A DNA stretch of 64,000 nt from contig NZ_LFND01000004.1 of NCBI RefSeq assembly GCF_001045465.1, forward strand, positions 124,001 to 188,000, written 5' to 3'. Origin of the DNA: Chryseobacterium angstadtii (GTDB lineage: Bacteria > Bacteroidota > Bacteroidia > Flavobacteriales > Weeksellaceae). The position numbers and the translations under genes were made by a program. The notes under the pieces were generated by a model. It saw nothing but the letters and a program-made list of their open reading frames with translations. It did no database searches and had not been told where the DNA came from. Positions 53,561 to 62,892 of the stretch are shown here, piece by piece; position 1 is the first letter of the stretch, and each line of letters opens with the position of its first letter.

Positions 53561-55102
53561 TTAATCTAGATCATGTTTTTCCAAAGGCTCCTGTTCTGCT
53601 TTGAACGTTTCTCCATAGCCTCCGTTCTGAAGTTTTGAATGCTTCTTACTGTAAAGGAAGTAAACAAAGAATCCAATAACCAGCCATCCGAAAGAGTACA
53701 TCTGTGCTTCTTTGCTCAGGTTAAAGATCAGATAAACATTGATTGCAATACCTAAACACGCAATAAGCGGTAAAGCAGGTACTTTAAAGTTTCTCTGTAA
53801 ATTTGGTTCTTTTATTCTCAGTACCCAAACTGCTACACATACCATAGTAAAGGCAAATAAAGTTCCGAAACTCGTCATGTGAGCAAGATCGTTAATAGGG
53901 GTAAGAGACGCTACAACAGCAATCACCACTCCTAAAATAAGAAGGTTTTTGGTAGGTACTCCGGTTGCAGGGTTTACTTTAGAAAAAGTAGCAGGGATAA
54001 GACCGTCTTTAGACATTCCTAAGAAAATTCTAGACTGTCCCATGATCATTACCATCAATACGGAAATCAATCCTACTGTAGCCGCAATTGTAATAATGTA
54101 TCCTGCCCAAGCATATCCAGCAATATCAAATGCATAAGCTACAGGCGCTTTAATGGCATCCGGATATTTTCCAAGCGGATTAAAGTCTGTATAGTGCATC
54201 ATTCCTGTTAATACCAGGGAAACAAGGATATATAAAAGTGTGCAGATGATCAACGAAGCGATGATAGCAAATGGTACGTCTTTTTTAGGATTAATAGCTT
54301 CTCCCGCCTGGGTAGAAACCGCATCAAAACCAACGTAAGCAAAGAAAATGGCAGATGCTCCGGCAACAACTCCTGCGAGACCGTATGCGGAATGTGAAAC
54401 ACCGTTTTCCGTAATGGTGGTTGGCTCAGGAATAAAAGGAATCCAGTTTTTAAAAGGTTCAGCAGAGTTGAAAATAATAAAAGCTCCGGCAATAATCACG
54501 AAAATAATAGCGGAAACTTTCAGAATAACGATAAAGTTATTGGCTTTAGCGGCTCCTTTTGTTCCTCTTACAAGGATGGAAATTACAAAGAAAACAATTA
54601 AAAATGCGGGCAGGTTCATAGAAAACCCGGAATTTCCTGCGGCAATGTAAGTCTGTGGATCTGTTGTAAGGTAAGCGGGAAGATGAAGTCCGAACATTTT
54701 GAGAAGTTTTCCAAAATATCCCGACCAGGATACGGCGACGGTCATAGATCCCATGGCGTATTCCAGTATCAGTCCCCATCCTATGATCCAGGCAAAAATC
54801 TCACCTACCGTTCCATAAGCATAGGCATATGCAGAACCTTCTACAGGAAGAATGGATGCAAACTCTGCATAACAAAGTGCAGCAAAAACGCAGGCAATTC
54901 CTGCAATTACAAATGAAAGTGCCAGAGCAGGTCCTGCATTATAGTAGGCTCCTGTTCCCGTAAGTACAAAGATTCCTCCTCCGATAATTGCTCCGATCCC
55001 GATAGCAGTAAGGCTCCATTTTCCCAGAACGCGCTTCAGCTCACTCTTTTTGATATCAGCTTCATAGGCGCTCATTGGTTTCTTAACCCAAATTTTAGAC
55101 AT
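53561..55102 (-). CDS. APC-family amino-acid permease
   Basis: A 513-residue transporter with about 12 helices. The APC core is visible at the start (LTAIGIGAIIGGGIFVLTGT) and in GVVAGASAIFFAYVGFDAVS. It resembles the CAT/YfnA-like branch for cationic or neutral amino acids. The substrate is not certain. It is monocistronic, with a terminator. Confidence 0.9.
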   Translation of the reverse strand: MSKIWVKKPMSAYEADIKKSELKRVLGKWSLTAIGIGAIIGGGIFVLTGTGAYYNAGPALALSFVIAGIACVFAALCYAEFASILPVEGSAYAYAYGTVGEIFAWIIGWGLILEYAMGSMTVAVSWSGYFGKLLKMFGLHLPAYLTTDPQTYIAAGNSGFSMNLPAFLIVFFVISILVRGTKGAAKANNFIVILKVSAIIFVIIAGAFIIFNSAEPFKNWIPFIPEPTTITENGVSHSAYGLAGVVAGASAIFFAYVGFDAVSTQAGEAINPKKDVPFAIIASLIICTLLYILVSLVLTGMMHYTDFNPLGKYPDAIKAPVAYAFDIAGYAWAGYIITIAATVGLISVLMVMIMGQSRIFLGMSKDGLIPATFSKVNPATGVPTKNLLILGVVIAVVASLTPINDLAHMTSFGTLFAFTMVCVAVWVLRIKEPNLQRNFKVPALPLIACLGIAINVYLIFNLSKEAQMYSFGWLVIGFFVYFLYSKKHSKLQNGGYGETFKAEQEPLEKHDLD

Positions 55103-55255
55103 GTTTTATTATTTAATTAAAGATTTACGAAAATATAAAAATTTTACAAACCTTAACATTTATTGATAAACTTTCGTGATTTATTTTAAACAAAAATATT
55201 TAAAAACCTGATTTACACTTTATATAATTTATTTTCAAAAGTGTTAATTTTTGTT

Positions 55256-55263
55256 TATTTTTG
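55256..55263 (+). promoter_or_regulatory. -7 box (TATTTTTG) 5 nt before pnuC
   Basis: An exact TAnnTTTG match ending 5 nt before the ATG at 55269, so the pnuC message should be leaderless or nearly so. It overlaps an earlier in-frame start at 55251, which is therefore rejected. Confidence 0.45.
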
Positions 55264-55268
55264 AACGC

Positions 55269-55946
55269 ATGAATTTATATGATCTTTTCGTAAAACCCTA
55301 TGAAAGCTACAGTAATTTGCAAATCTTACTGGAAGCGTCGGGTACATTTTTCGGAATTTTAAGCGTGTATTTTTCCATAAAAAAAAATATATGGGTATAC
55401 CCTACGGGCATTGTCTCAACGCTGATTTACGTATACATTCTTTTTAATTTCGGTCTCCTGGGTGACTGCATGATCAATGTATATTATACCGCGATGAGTA
55501 TTTACGGCTGGATTTTATGGTCAAAAAACTCCGAAGATCATATTCATGTGGAGGTATCCTGGGCTACGCAAAGAGAAAGGCTATTCGCGGCACTCCTTTT
55601 TATACTGAGTCTTGGCCTGGTGACTCTTATTTATTATTACAAACCATATTTAGACAATCAATTTTCTATGGAGGGAACCAGCCTGGGACTTTATCATCTG
55701 GAATGGGCCAATTGGTTGGATATTATCACCACTTCAATATTTTTAGTCGGGATGTGGTTTATGGCCAGACAGCGCATAGAGAACTGGATTTTCTGGATCA
55801 TCGGAGATTTTATATGTATCCCTATGATGATTTTTAAGGAGCTCGGCATCACTTCGGTTCAATATTTGGTATTTACTATAATGGCTATCTTAGGATACCT
55901 TAATTGGAAAAAAAGTTTAAAAGAAAAAAGTACAATAAAGTCATGA
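55269..55946 (+). CDS. pnuC: Nicotinamide riboside transporter
   Basis: A 225-residue protein with about seven helices. The PnuC pattern is visible: ILLEASGTFFGILSVYFSIK, WVYPTGIVSTLIYVYILF and YGWILW, and a final part with WIIGDFICIPMMIFKELG and YLNWKK. It takes up nicotinamide riboside for NAD synthesis. The next gene overlaps its stop (ATGA), so the two form an operon. Confidence 0.93.
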   Translation: MNLYDLFVKPYESYSNLQILLEASGTFFGILSVYFSIKKNIWVYPTGIVSTLIYVYILFNFGLLGDCMINVYYTAMSIYGWILWSKNSEDHIHVEVSWATQRERLFAALLFILSLGLVTLIYYYKPYLDNQFSMEGTSLGLYHLEWANWLDIITTSIFLVGMWFMARQRIENWIFWIIGDFICIPMMIFKELGITSVQYLVFTIMAILGYLNWKKSLKEKSTIKS

Positions 55947-56602
55947 AAAATTTATTTAAAATAGCATTAAGCATCGTTGCTGTCAGTACCCTTACATCAT
56001 GTTTGGCTTACTCAGACGGATATGCAAACAATGGTGGCTATGGAGATCCATATTATAACAACGGATATTATTATGCGCCTTCCGGTTATTACGGAAACGG
56101 CGGTTATTATGGAAATGACGGCTATTATTACAGAAACGACGTTAACTATTATTATGATAACGGCATTCCTTATTATTACTACAACTCCGGGAATGAAAGA
56201 AGAAAGGTATATGTAGAAAGAAAAACCAATGTGACTTCTCAAAGACCGAATAACGGATTCAGAGGCCAGCCTACAGGAAGTGGGAACAGCAACAGCAGCG
56301 GAAACGGATTCAGAAATCCGAACGGCAGCTATAATAATGGTAACAACAACCAAAGACCACAAAGTAACAACGGAGGTTTTAGAAATCAGACCGGCGGCAC
56401 TTATCAGAATAATCAGGGAAGCCAGAATAATCAGAACAATGGTGGTTTCAGAAATTCACAGCAGTACAATCAGAATCAAAGCCAAAACAGCACCAGAACG
56501 GAGTCTTCCGGCGGATTCAGAGGAAGTACAAGCTCACAGAGTAACACTCAGCAAAACAGCGGTTCTACGAGACAGCAGTCAAGCGGAGGCGGATTTAGAT
56601 AA
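55943..56602 (+). CDS. Gly/Asn/Tyr-rich lipoprotein with GFR repeats
   Basis: A 219-residue lipoprotein from the ATG at 55943, which overlaps the pnuC stop; a start at 55904 is rejected. The signal ends LTSC (Cys18). Residues about 20-85 are Tyr/Gly/Asn-rich (NGGYYGNDGYYYRN), and a Lys/Arg-rich bridge (ERRKVYVERK) follows. The C-terminal half is Asn/Gln/Ser-rich, and the motif GFR recurs six times (NNGFRGQ, NGFRNPN, GGFRNQT, GGFRNSQ, GGFRGST and the C-terminal GGGFR). It is disordered by composition. Function not known; it may be an outer-membrane or surface protein. Confidence 0.8.
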   Translation: MKNLFKIALSIVAVSTLTSCLAYSDGYANNGGYGDPYYNNGYYYAPSGYYGNGGYYGNDGYYYRNDVNYYYDNGIPYYYYNSGNERRKVYVERKTNVTSQRPNNGFRGQPTGSGNSNSSGNGFRNPNGSYNNGNNNQRPQSNNGGFRNQTGGTYQNNQGSQNNQNNGGFRNSQQYNQNQSQNSTRTESSGGFRGSTSSQSNTQQNSGSTRQQSSGGGFR

Positions 56603-56620
56603 AACGATTATAAATAAGAA

Positions 56621-56648
56621 AACGAACAGCTAACACTGTTCGTTTTTC
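56621..56648 (+). terminator. Intrinsic terminator of the pnuC-lipoprotein operon
   Basis: AACGAACAG (56621-56629) pairs with CTGTTCGTT (56636-56644), followed by T residues. Confidence 0.85.
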
Positions 56649-56661
56649 ATTTTAAATAGAT

Positions 56662-56669
56662 TAATTTTG
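56662..56669 (+). promoter_or_regulatory. -7 box (TAATTTTG) of dapF
   Basis: An exact TAnnTTTG match 23 nt before the dapF ATG. Confidence 0.45.
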
Positions 56670-56692
56670 CTCGTTAATTTTAGATAAAAAAT

Positions 56693-57460
56693 ATGGAATT
56701 TTATAAATATCAGGGGACCGGAAATGATTTTGTGATGATAGACAACCGCGATCTGCAGTTCCCGAAAGAGAAAGATCTTATTGAAAAACTATGTGACAGA
56801 CGTTTCGGAATTGGTGCAGACGGCCTGATTCTTCTGGAAAATGATGATGCCCTGGATTTCAAGATGGTCTATTATAATTCTGACGGCGGAGAAAGCAGCA
56901 TGTGCGGAAACGGCGGAAGATGCCTGGTTGCATTTGCCTTCTTTCTGGACATCTTTGAAGACAAATGTAAGTTTATGGCCATAGACGGCGAGCATGAAGC
57001 TGAAATCCATAATGGCATCATTAAACTGAAGATGATTGATGTAGATACTATTTCCGGCGACGGAGAAGACACCGTAATGAATACCGGATCTCCTCATTAT
57101 GTAAAATATGTAGAAGATTTGGTGAATTATAATGTTTTTGCGGAAGGCCACGGCATCAGAAATTCAGAAAATTATAAGGAAAAAGGCATTAATGTCAATT
57201 TTGTAGAAAAAATTACGGATGATGAAATTTTCGTAAGAACCTATGAACGAGGCGTTGAGGACGAAACTTTCAGTTGCGGAACAGGAGTTACAGCTTCTGC
57301 TTTAACTTTTATTCAAAAACATAATCTAATCTCTGTAAAAGTTAAAACTTTGGGGGGCAATCTTAAAGTTCATGCTGAAAAAAATGGAAATTCTTTCCGG
57401 AATATTTGGCTTGAAGGTCCCGCAAAGCAGGTTTTTAGAGGCAAAACAGATCTTATTTAA
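56693..57460 (+). CDS. dapF: Diaminopimelate epimerase
   Basis: A 255-residue enzyme interconverting LL- and meso-diaminopimelate for lysine and peptidoglycan. Both catalytic cysteines are present: Cys71 in SSMCGNGGRC and Cys195 in FSCGTGVTA. It begins MEFYKYQGTGNDF, the family start. It precedes mltG by 29 nt, so two cell-wall genes sit together. Confidence 0.96.
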   Translation: MEFYKYQGTGNDFVMIDNRDLQFPKEKDLIEKLCDRRFGIGADGLILLENDDALDFKMVYYNSDGGESSMCGNGGRCLVAFAFFLDIFEDKCKFMAIDGEHEAEIHNGIIKLKMIDVDTISGDGEDTVMNTGSPHYVKYVEDLVNYNVFAEGHGIRNSENYKEKGINVNFVEKITDDEIFVRTYERGVEDETFSCGTGVTASALTFIQKHNLISVKVKTLGGNLKVHAEKNGNSFRNIWLEGPAKQVFRGKTDLI

Positions 57461-57489
57461 AAACAAACTTTTAATCAATTTTTTTAATA

Positions 57490-58515
57490 ATGAAAAAAAC
57501 TGTTCTCGTTATTGCTCTTCTGGTTTTTGGAGCGGCAGGATTTTTTGGTTTGAGATTTTATAATAAATATTACGGAAATAACGTGGAAAAGGACGGTTAT
57601 GTCCTGATTCCCCATAAAGCAGATTTCAAGCAGATCCTTGACTCTGTAGCTCCGTATGTAAAAGATAAGGAAGCTTTTGAAGCTGTGGCCAAAGATAAAG
57701 ATCTTGACCGCTATTTCAAACCCGGCCGCTATCACTTTCAATCCGGAGCTGGAAACACCAACCTTGTGAACATGATCAAGGCCGGAAACCAAAGTGAAAA
57801 TAGCTTCAGAATCGGAGATTTCGGAGATATGTATCAGATGATCGGAAAGGTGACCAAGAAGACAGAACTTGATTCTCTGCACTTCGTTAACGACCTGAAT
57901 CAGATCGCGGTAGAAAAAGGATATAAAAATGCGGAGGATTTAAAAAAATATTTCTTCATCGATACCTACAATTTTTTCTGGACAGTAAGTCCGAGAGAAT
58001 TTTTCAAAAAATTTGATGAACAATATAATGATTTCTGGACCAGCGAAAGAAAGAACAAAGAACAGCAGTCCGGCCTGACCAGAGATCAGATTTATGCACT
58101 TGCTTCTATTGTTTATAAAGAATCGGGTGGAAAGAAAGATGAGATGAAGACTATTGCGGGATTGTATCTGAATCGTTACAGAAAAGGGATGAAGCTTCAG
58201 TCTGATCCTACGGTGATTTATGCGATCAACAAGCAGACTAATTTTAAAGAAACCATAAAAAGGGTTTTCTATAAACATCTGTCTACTCCATCACCTTATA
58301 ATACCTATGCCAATGCAGGAATTCCTCCGGGACCGATCTGTGTGGTTGATAAAAACTCCGTAGATGCAGTGCTGAATGCGGAAAACAATAATTATATATT
58401 CATGTGTGCCGATCCTGCAAGATTGGGTTATCATAAATTTACAGCCAGCGCAGAAGAACATGCCATCAACGCAAAAGCTTACCAGGACTGGCTGAATTCA
58501 AAAAATATAAAATAA
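57490..58515 (+). CDS. mltG: Endolytic murein transglycosylase MltG
   Basis: A 341-residue inner-membrane protein with one N-terminal helix, a LysM-like region and the YceG catalytic part. The catalytic region reads LASIVYKESGGKKDEMKTIA (about 198-217) and QSDPTVIYAINK, then TYANAGIPPGPIC. In the common motif ASIVEKE the first Glu is Tyr here, while the second Glu is kept. It cuts nascent glycan strands and sets their length. It is in a two-gene unit with dapF. Confidence 0.93.
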   Translation: MKKTVLVIALLVFGAAGFFGLRFYNKYYGNNVEKDGYVLIPHKADFKQILDSVAPYVKDKEAFEAVAKDKDLDRYFKPGRYHFQSGAGNTNLVNMIKAGNQSENSFRIGDFGDMYQMIGKVTKKTELDSLHFVNDLNQIAVEKGYKNAEDLKKYFFIDTYNFFWTVSPREFFKKFDEQYNDFWTSERKNKEQQSGLTRDQIYALASIVYKESGGKKDEMKTIAGLYLNRYRKGMKLQSDPTVIYAINKQTNFKETIKRVFYKHLSTPSPYNTYANAGIPPGPICVVDKNSVDAVLNAENNNYIFMCADPARLGYHKFTASAEEHAINAKAYQDWLNSKNIK

Positions 58516-58685
58516 AAAAATTAATTTAACCTTTTTTAACAATACGACAATTAACTTTTAACACTTACATACGACTTATACCTTTATAAATAATACATAA
58601 ATTGTAATATTTTGAAAATCAACCCAATTAACGATTTCATAATATTACAGGTTATACCTTCACGATTTTACACAAAAACTACCTT

Positions 58686-61253
58686 ATGAATCAGACGGAA
58701 ATTGTCAACATTTTCACAAAAAAAACGCTGGCGCTTACTTTTGTACTTTCTGCTGCTGCCATGGCTTTTGCCCAGGAAAAAGCAGGGATCACAGGAATGA
58801 TCGTCAATAAAAGCAACCAGCCGGTTCCTTATGCTTCGGTGACTTTCACCAACAAAGCCAACAAGGCATTGAGCGATGCTGTTTTAACGGATGAAAAAGG
58901 ACTCTACAAACTGGATCTTACACCCGGAAATTATGATATTACAGTAGAAGCCATCGACTACAAGAAGAGTACTATCACTAAAAATATTGCAGGTCCCGGA
59001 AACATCGGTGCTTTATCCATACAACCGGAAGCGGCAACGAGTCTGGATGGCAAAACCAATGAAATCCAGGGAGTAGTCATCACTGCTGCGGCTACAAAAC
59101 CCTATAAAGTAGAGCTCGACAAGAGAACCTACGACCCTTCTCAGGATATTGTAAGTAAAGGAGGAAACCTTCAGGATGTGCTTTCCAATGTTCCTTCAGT
59201 TTCTGTGGATACAGACGGTACTGTGTCTATGAGAGGGAGTTCCAATGTAAGGTTTCTGATCAACGGAAAACCGTCTGCTCTTCTTGGGATAGATGATGGC
59301 GCCAACGCGCTTCAGAGTATTCCGGCTGACCAGATTGACAGAATTGAGGTGATCACCAACCCTTCTTCTAAGTTTGAGGCAAGCGGTACCGCGGGTATTT
59401 TGAATATTATTTTAAAGAAAAGCAAGAAGACCGGTTTCAACGGCAGTGTTATCGGAACTTTAGGATATCTTCCTCAAACGAATCTTAATGCCAACCTTAA
59501 CTGGAGAAAAGGAAACTTCACCTGGTTTCTGAATGGCGGAGGCGGCTACAGAGAATCCAAAAATACCAACAGATCTGATGATTATTTCACTAATGCAGTA
59601 AAAAGTGATGATTTAGTAACAAGAAATCAGAACTCTGAAACAAAGAGCAAGAATAATAATTATAATGCTTCTGCCGGGATTGTTTATGATATTTCTGAAA
59701 AAACATCCGTAAACGCATCAGGAACGGTAAGAACTTTTGACAGTGAGAATTTTGGAAATATTGATTATAAATATTCTTATCTGACCGATCCTAATGGTTT
59801 TTCCAACAGAACCACTTTCGGAACGAATAATAACCTGGCTTTCCAGGGAGATTTCGGATTAGATCATAAATTTGATGACAAAGGTCAGAATCTATCTTTA
59901 TCATTAAGCTTGCAAAGAAGCAGATCATACAATGACACCAATATTGATGAGACCCAGAATGACACGTTCTTACTTAAAAATATAGTTAATCAAAATACGG
60001 TTAACAAGTCCGTTATCGGTAAAGCTGATTATGAATTACCTATCGGTGAAAATTCAAAATTAGAAGCAGGTTACAGAATAGATATCAATACGAATGACTA
60101 TAATAATGATGTAAGACAAAGTACGGTTGCCGCTCCTACTCTGGACTTCCTTAAACCGTATACTTATGATGCTACCTATAAAGAGACTTTCAACGCTTTT
60201 TATTTACAGTTCAAAAGTAAAATCGGAAAATTAGGGTATCAGGTAGGGGTAAGAGATGAATTATCTAATGTAGATATTAATTACAGAAACCTTGATCCGA
60301 GTAAACCAGCGATTGTTACGAATAAAAATTACAACAATTTATTCCCAAGTGTTTATTTAAGCTATGAATTCGCAAAGGACAATCAGTTATTGGTGAACTA
60401 CACCAGAAGAATTGACCGTCCAAGATCATTCTTTATGATTCCTAATCCTAGTTACAGTGATAACCAGAATATTTTTGACGGAAATATTGACCTTAATCCA
60501 TCTTATGTAGACTCTTTTGAATTCGGATACAGCATTTCAAAAAAGAAATTTACGATTAACCCTACGCTATACTACAGACATCAGACTGATGATACAAAGA
60601 TGTTGGTATTCAACCTGAAAGAAACATATCTTGATACGGATCTCAATCAACGTGAGCGTATTGTCTCTCATACAAAACCTATTAACTTAGGTACAGACGA
60701 CCGTTTCGGTTTGGATTTAAACTTCAACTGGGATGCAACAAGCTGGCTGAAATTCTTAGGAAATGTAGACCTGTTCGGCTACAATACAAAAGGAAGCACT
60801 TTATATGACACTTTTGATAAGAACGGTAATCCAATCCAGGCTGTTGCCGATTTTAACGGTAAAGGTTTCTCAACAAGAGCAAGACTTTCTTCAACAATTA
60901 AAGTTGATAAAACATTCAGTCTGCAGCTACAGGGATTCTACAGAGGAGGCCAGAAAACGGCTTATCAGGATAGAAAAGATATGTATGCGATCAACTTTGG
61001 AGCCTCCAAAACAATTTGGAAAGGTGACGGAACTTTAGCTTTTAACATTCAGGATATCTTCAATACCAGAGCAATGAGATCTACAACTTATACGGCAAAT
61101 AGCGTAAGAGATTCTTATATGCAGTGGCAGCCGAGACAGTTCTCAGTTTCCTTGACTTACAGATTCAAGCAAGGTGAGAAGGTAGAGCAGCCTAAAAAGA
61201 AAAAAGACATCAATTCCAACGCAGCAGGCGACGACCAGCAAGGTCCGATGTAA
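58686..61253 (+). CDS. Outer-membrane beta-barrel receptor (TonB-dependent-like)
   Basis: An 855-residue protein with a long signal sequence (up to AMAFA, then Gln), an N-terminal carboxypeptidase-regulatory-like domain (about 33-110, ITGMIVNKSNQPVPYASVTF), a plug (about 130-255, QDVLSNVPSVSVDTDGTVSM, then RGSSNVRFLINGK) and a large barrel. The barrel ends in FSVSLTYRF, but a tail of about 25 residues (KKKKDINSNAAGDDQQ) continues beyond the last strand. This is the family often annotated as outer membrane beta-barrel protein. Ligand unknown. It is monocistronic. Confidence 0.88.
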   Translation: MNQTEIVNIFTKKTLALTFVLSAAAMAFAQEKAGITGMIVNKSNQPVPYASVTFTNKANKALSDAVLTDEKGLYKLDLTPGNYDITVEAIDYKKSTITKNIAGPGNIGALSIQPEAATSLDGKTNEIQGVVITAAATKPYKVELDKRTYDPSQDIVSKGGNLQDVLSNVPSVSVDTDGTVSMRGSSNVRFLINGKPSALLGIDDGANALQSIPADQIDRIEVITNPSSKFEASGTAGILNIILKKSKKTGFNGSVIGTLGYLPQTNLNANLNWRKGNFTWFLNGGGGYRESKNTNRSDDYFTNAVKSDDLVTRNQNSETKSKNNNYNASAGIVYDISEKTSVNASGTVRTFDSENFGNIDYKYSYLTDPNGFSNRTTFGTNNNLAFQGDFGLDHKFDDKGQNLSLSLSLQRSRSYNDTNIDETQNDTFLLKNIVNQNTVNKSVIGKADYELPIGENSKLEAGYRIDINTNDYNNDVRQSTVAAPTLDFLKPYTYDATYKETFNAFYLQFKSKIGKLGYQVGVRDELSNVDINYRNLDPSKPAIVTNKNYNNLFPSVYLSYEFAKDNQLLVNYTRRIDRPRSFFMIPNPSYSDNQNIFDGNIDLNPSYVDSFEFGYSISKKKFTINPTLYYRHQTDDTKMLVFNLKETYLDTDLNQRERIVSHTKPINLGTDDRFGLDLNFNWDATSWLKFLGNVDLFGYNTKGSTLYDTFDKNGNPIQAVADFNGKGFSTRARLSSTIKVDKTFSLQLQGFYRGGQKTAYQDRKDMYAINFGASKTIWKGDGTLAFNIQDIFNTRAMRSTTYTANSVRDSYMQWQPRQFSVSLTYRFKQGEKVEQPKKKKDINSNAAGDDQQGPM

Positions 61254-61257
61254 TACA

Positions 61258-61296
61258 CAAAAAAATCCCGAAAATATGTTTTCGGGATTTTTTTTA
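61258..61296. terminator. Bidirectional terminator
   Basis: AAATCCCGAAAA (61263-61274) pairs with TTTTCGGGATTT (61279-61290), with T runs in both directions. It serves the barrel gene on the plus strand and the cytidylyltransferase gene on the minus strand, overlapping its last codon. Confidence 0.88.
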
Positions 61297-61746
61297 TTTT
61301 ACAGTTTCAGTCTGTTCTACTTTATCTTTTTCAGCTTCATAGATTCTTCTTCTGAGATCGCTGGTAGAAAATCTGTGGTCTCTTTTGTTGTAAAAGATCT
61401 CAATTCCTTTCTCTTCGCAATATTTTTTTCCGGTAAAATCTCGGTCCATATAATCATCCCCAATGATTCTTACATCAATCACAAAGGATTTTAAGATGTC
61501 CTGCAGATCTTCTTCTGTGTAGTAAGGAATGATCTCGTCTACAGCATTTACGGCTTTCAGCTGGATGTATCTTTCTACAATGGTCTGGCTTGGCTTATTC
61601 TTATTCGGACGGTCGTGAGACGGATCTATCTGAAGCCCTACAATTAAATAATCGCACACTGTTTTTGCTTCTTCAAGCATTTTGATGTGTCCTGCATGCA
61701 GGAGATCAAATGAGGAAAATGTAATACCTATTTTTTGCGTTTTCAT
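61294..61746 (-). CDS. Cytidylyltransferase (TagD-like, glycerol-3-phosphate type)
   Basis: A 150-residue nucleotidyltransferase with HAGH (FDLLHAGHIKML, about 14-25) and the second motif STSDLRRRI (about 127-135). It belongs to the glycerol-3-phosphate cytidylyltransferase group, which gives CDP-glycerol for surface polymers. The exact substrate may be another sugar or polyol phosphate. It is 109 nt downstream of galE in the surface-polysaccharide block. Confidence 0.85.
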   Translation of the reverse strand: MKTQKIGITFSSFDLLHAGHIKMLEEAKTVCDYLIVGLQIDPSHDRPNKNKPSQTIVERYIQLKAVNAVDEIIPYYTEEDLQDILKSFVIDVRIIGDDYMDRDFTGKKYCEEKGIEIFYNKRDHRFSTSDLRRRIYEAEKDKVEQTETVK

Positions 61747-61855
61747 ATTAATGTCTGTTAAAATTCCACTGCAAGACCGTCTTTTAAAAGGGAATCCGGT
61801 AGTTGCGGGAGGTTGATTTTGTAATTTGTCTTATGTCGTTTTTTTAAATTATTCT

Positions 61856-62875
61856 TTAAACGGTTTGTGATTCCAGATACATCTGCCATTTCCAGACTGT
61901 TCTCAAAGATTCTTCCAATGGGGTCTCAGACTTCCAATGAAGTTCTTTTTCAGCTTTATCTGCATTGGCATAAGCTATGGTAATATCTCCTTCTCTCCTT
62001 GCGCAGATCTTATAAGGAACTTTTACATCATTGGCCGTTTCAAAAGCTTTTACCACTTCCAGAACGGATACTCCTTTACCTGTTCCCAGATTAAAAATAT
62101 CAATTACGGTTTCATCCGGGCTCTGCATCAGCTTTTTCAGGGCCTTTACATGAGCTTTGGCAAGATCCACAACATAAATATAGTCACGAACCGGTGTTCC
62201 GTCTTCCGTATCATAATCATCGCCCCAAATATTCAGTTTCTCACGGATTCCTGCCGCAGTTTGCATTACGTAAGGAACAAGATTGTTGGGAACTCCTATC
62301 GGAAGCTCACCCAATATCCCGGAAGGATGCGCACCAATCGGGTTAAAATATCTCAAAAGAGAAATCCTTCTGCCGTAAGCTTTTGCAAAATCGGTTAAGA
62401 TCTGCTCTCCCATCTGCTTGGTTCTTCCGTAAACACTTTCCGGAACTTTCAGCGGTGTATTTTCATCAATCGGCATTGTTTCTGCCTGCCCGTAGACTGT
62501 ACAGGAAGAGCTGAAAATAAAATTAGAGATTCCTCTTTCTTTAAATTCCTGAAGAATATTAATAAGCGTGAATAAATTATTTTCGTAATAATCCACAGGC
62601 TTTACCTGGCTCTCTCCTACTGCTTTGGAAGCTGCAAAATTGATACATCCTTCAATTTTATGGGCATCAAAAACCTGAGTAAGAAGTTCTCTGCGTCTTA
62701 GATCGAAAGGATAAAAAAACGGTTTTTTGCCTGTAATCTCTTCAATATTCTTTAAAATAAATCTTTCTGAGTTGGATAAATCGTCTACAATAACCACTTC
62801 AAAACCATCGTTAAGAAGTTCCACTACTGTGTGGGATCCTATGTATCCAAGCCCGCCCGTAACAAGTATTGCCAT
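61856..62875 (-). CDS. galE: UDP-glucose 4-epimerase
   Basis: A 339-residue short-chain dehydrogenase-type epimerase with the NAD loop VTGGLGYIGSHTV at the N-terminus, SSSCTVYG and the catalytic YGRTK (about 150-154). It interconverts UDP-glucose and UDP-galactose. It is 17 nt after a small membrane gene and lies beside a DegT-type aminotransferase, so it works in surface-sugar synthesis. Confidence 0.94.
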   Translation of the reverse strand: MAILVTGGLGYIGSHTVVELLNDGFEVVIVDDLSNSERFILKNIEEITGKKPFFYPFDLRRRELLTQVFDAHKIEGCINFAASKAVGESQVKPVDYYENNLFTLINILQEFKERGISNFIFSSSCTVYGQAETMPIDENTPLKVPESVYGRTKQMGEQILTDFAKAYGRRISLLRYFNPIGAHPSGILGELPIGVPNNLVPYVMQTAAGIREKLNIWGDDYDTEDGTPVRDYIYVVDLAKAHVKALKKLMQSPDETVIDIFNLGTGKGVSVLEVVKAFETANDVKVPYKICARREGDITIAYANADKAEKELHWKSETPLEESLRTVWKWQMYLESQTV

Positions 62876-62892
62876 TTTTTTATAATATTTTT

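Noticed and set aside
55977..56362. Open frames in both directions over the Gly/Asn-rich lipoprotein
   Set aside because: They are products of the repeated codons of the real gene, which has a lipobox and a coupled start.
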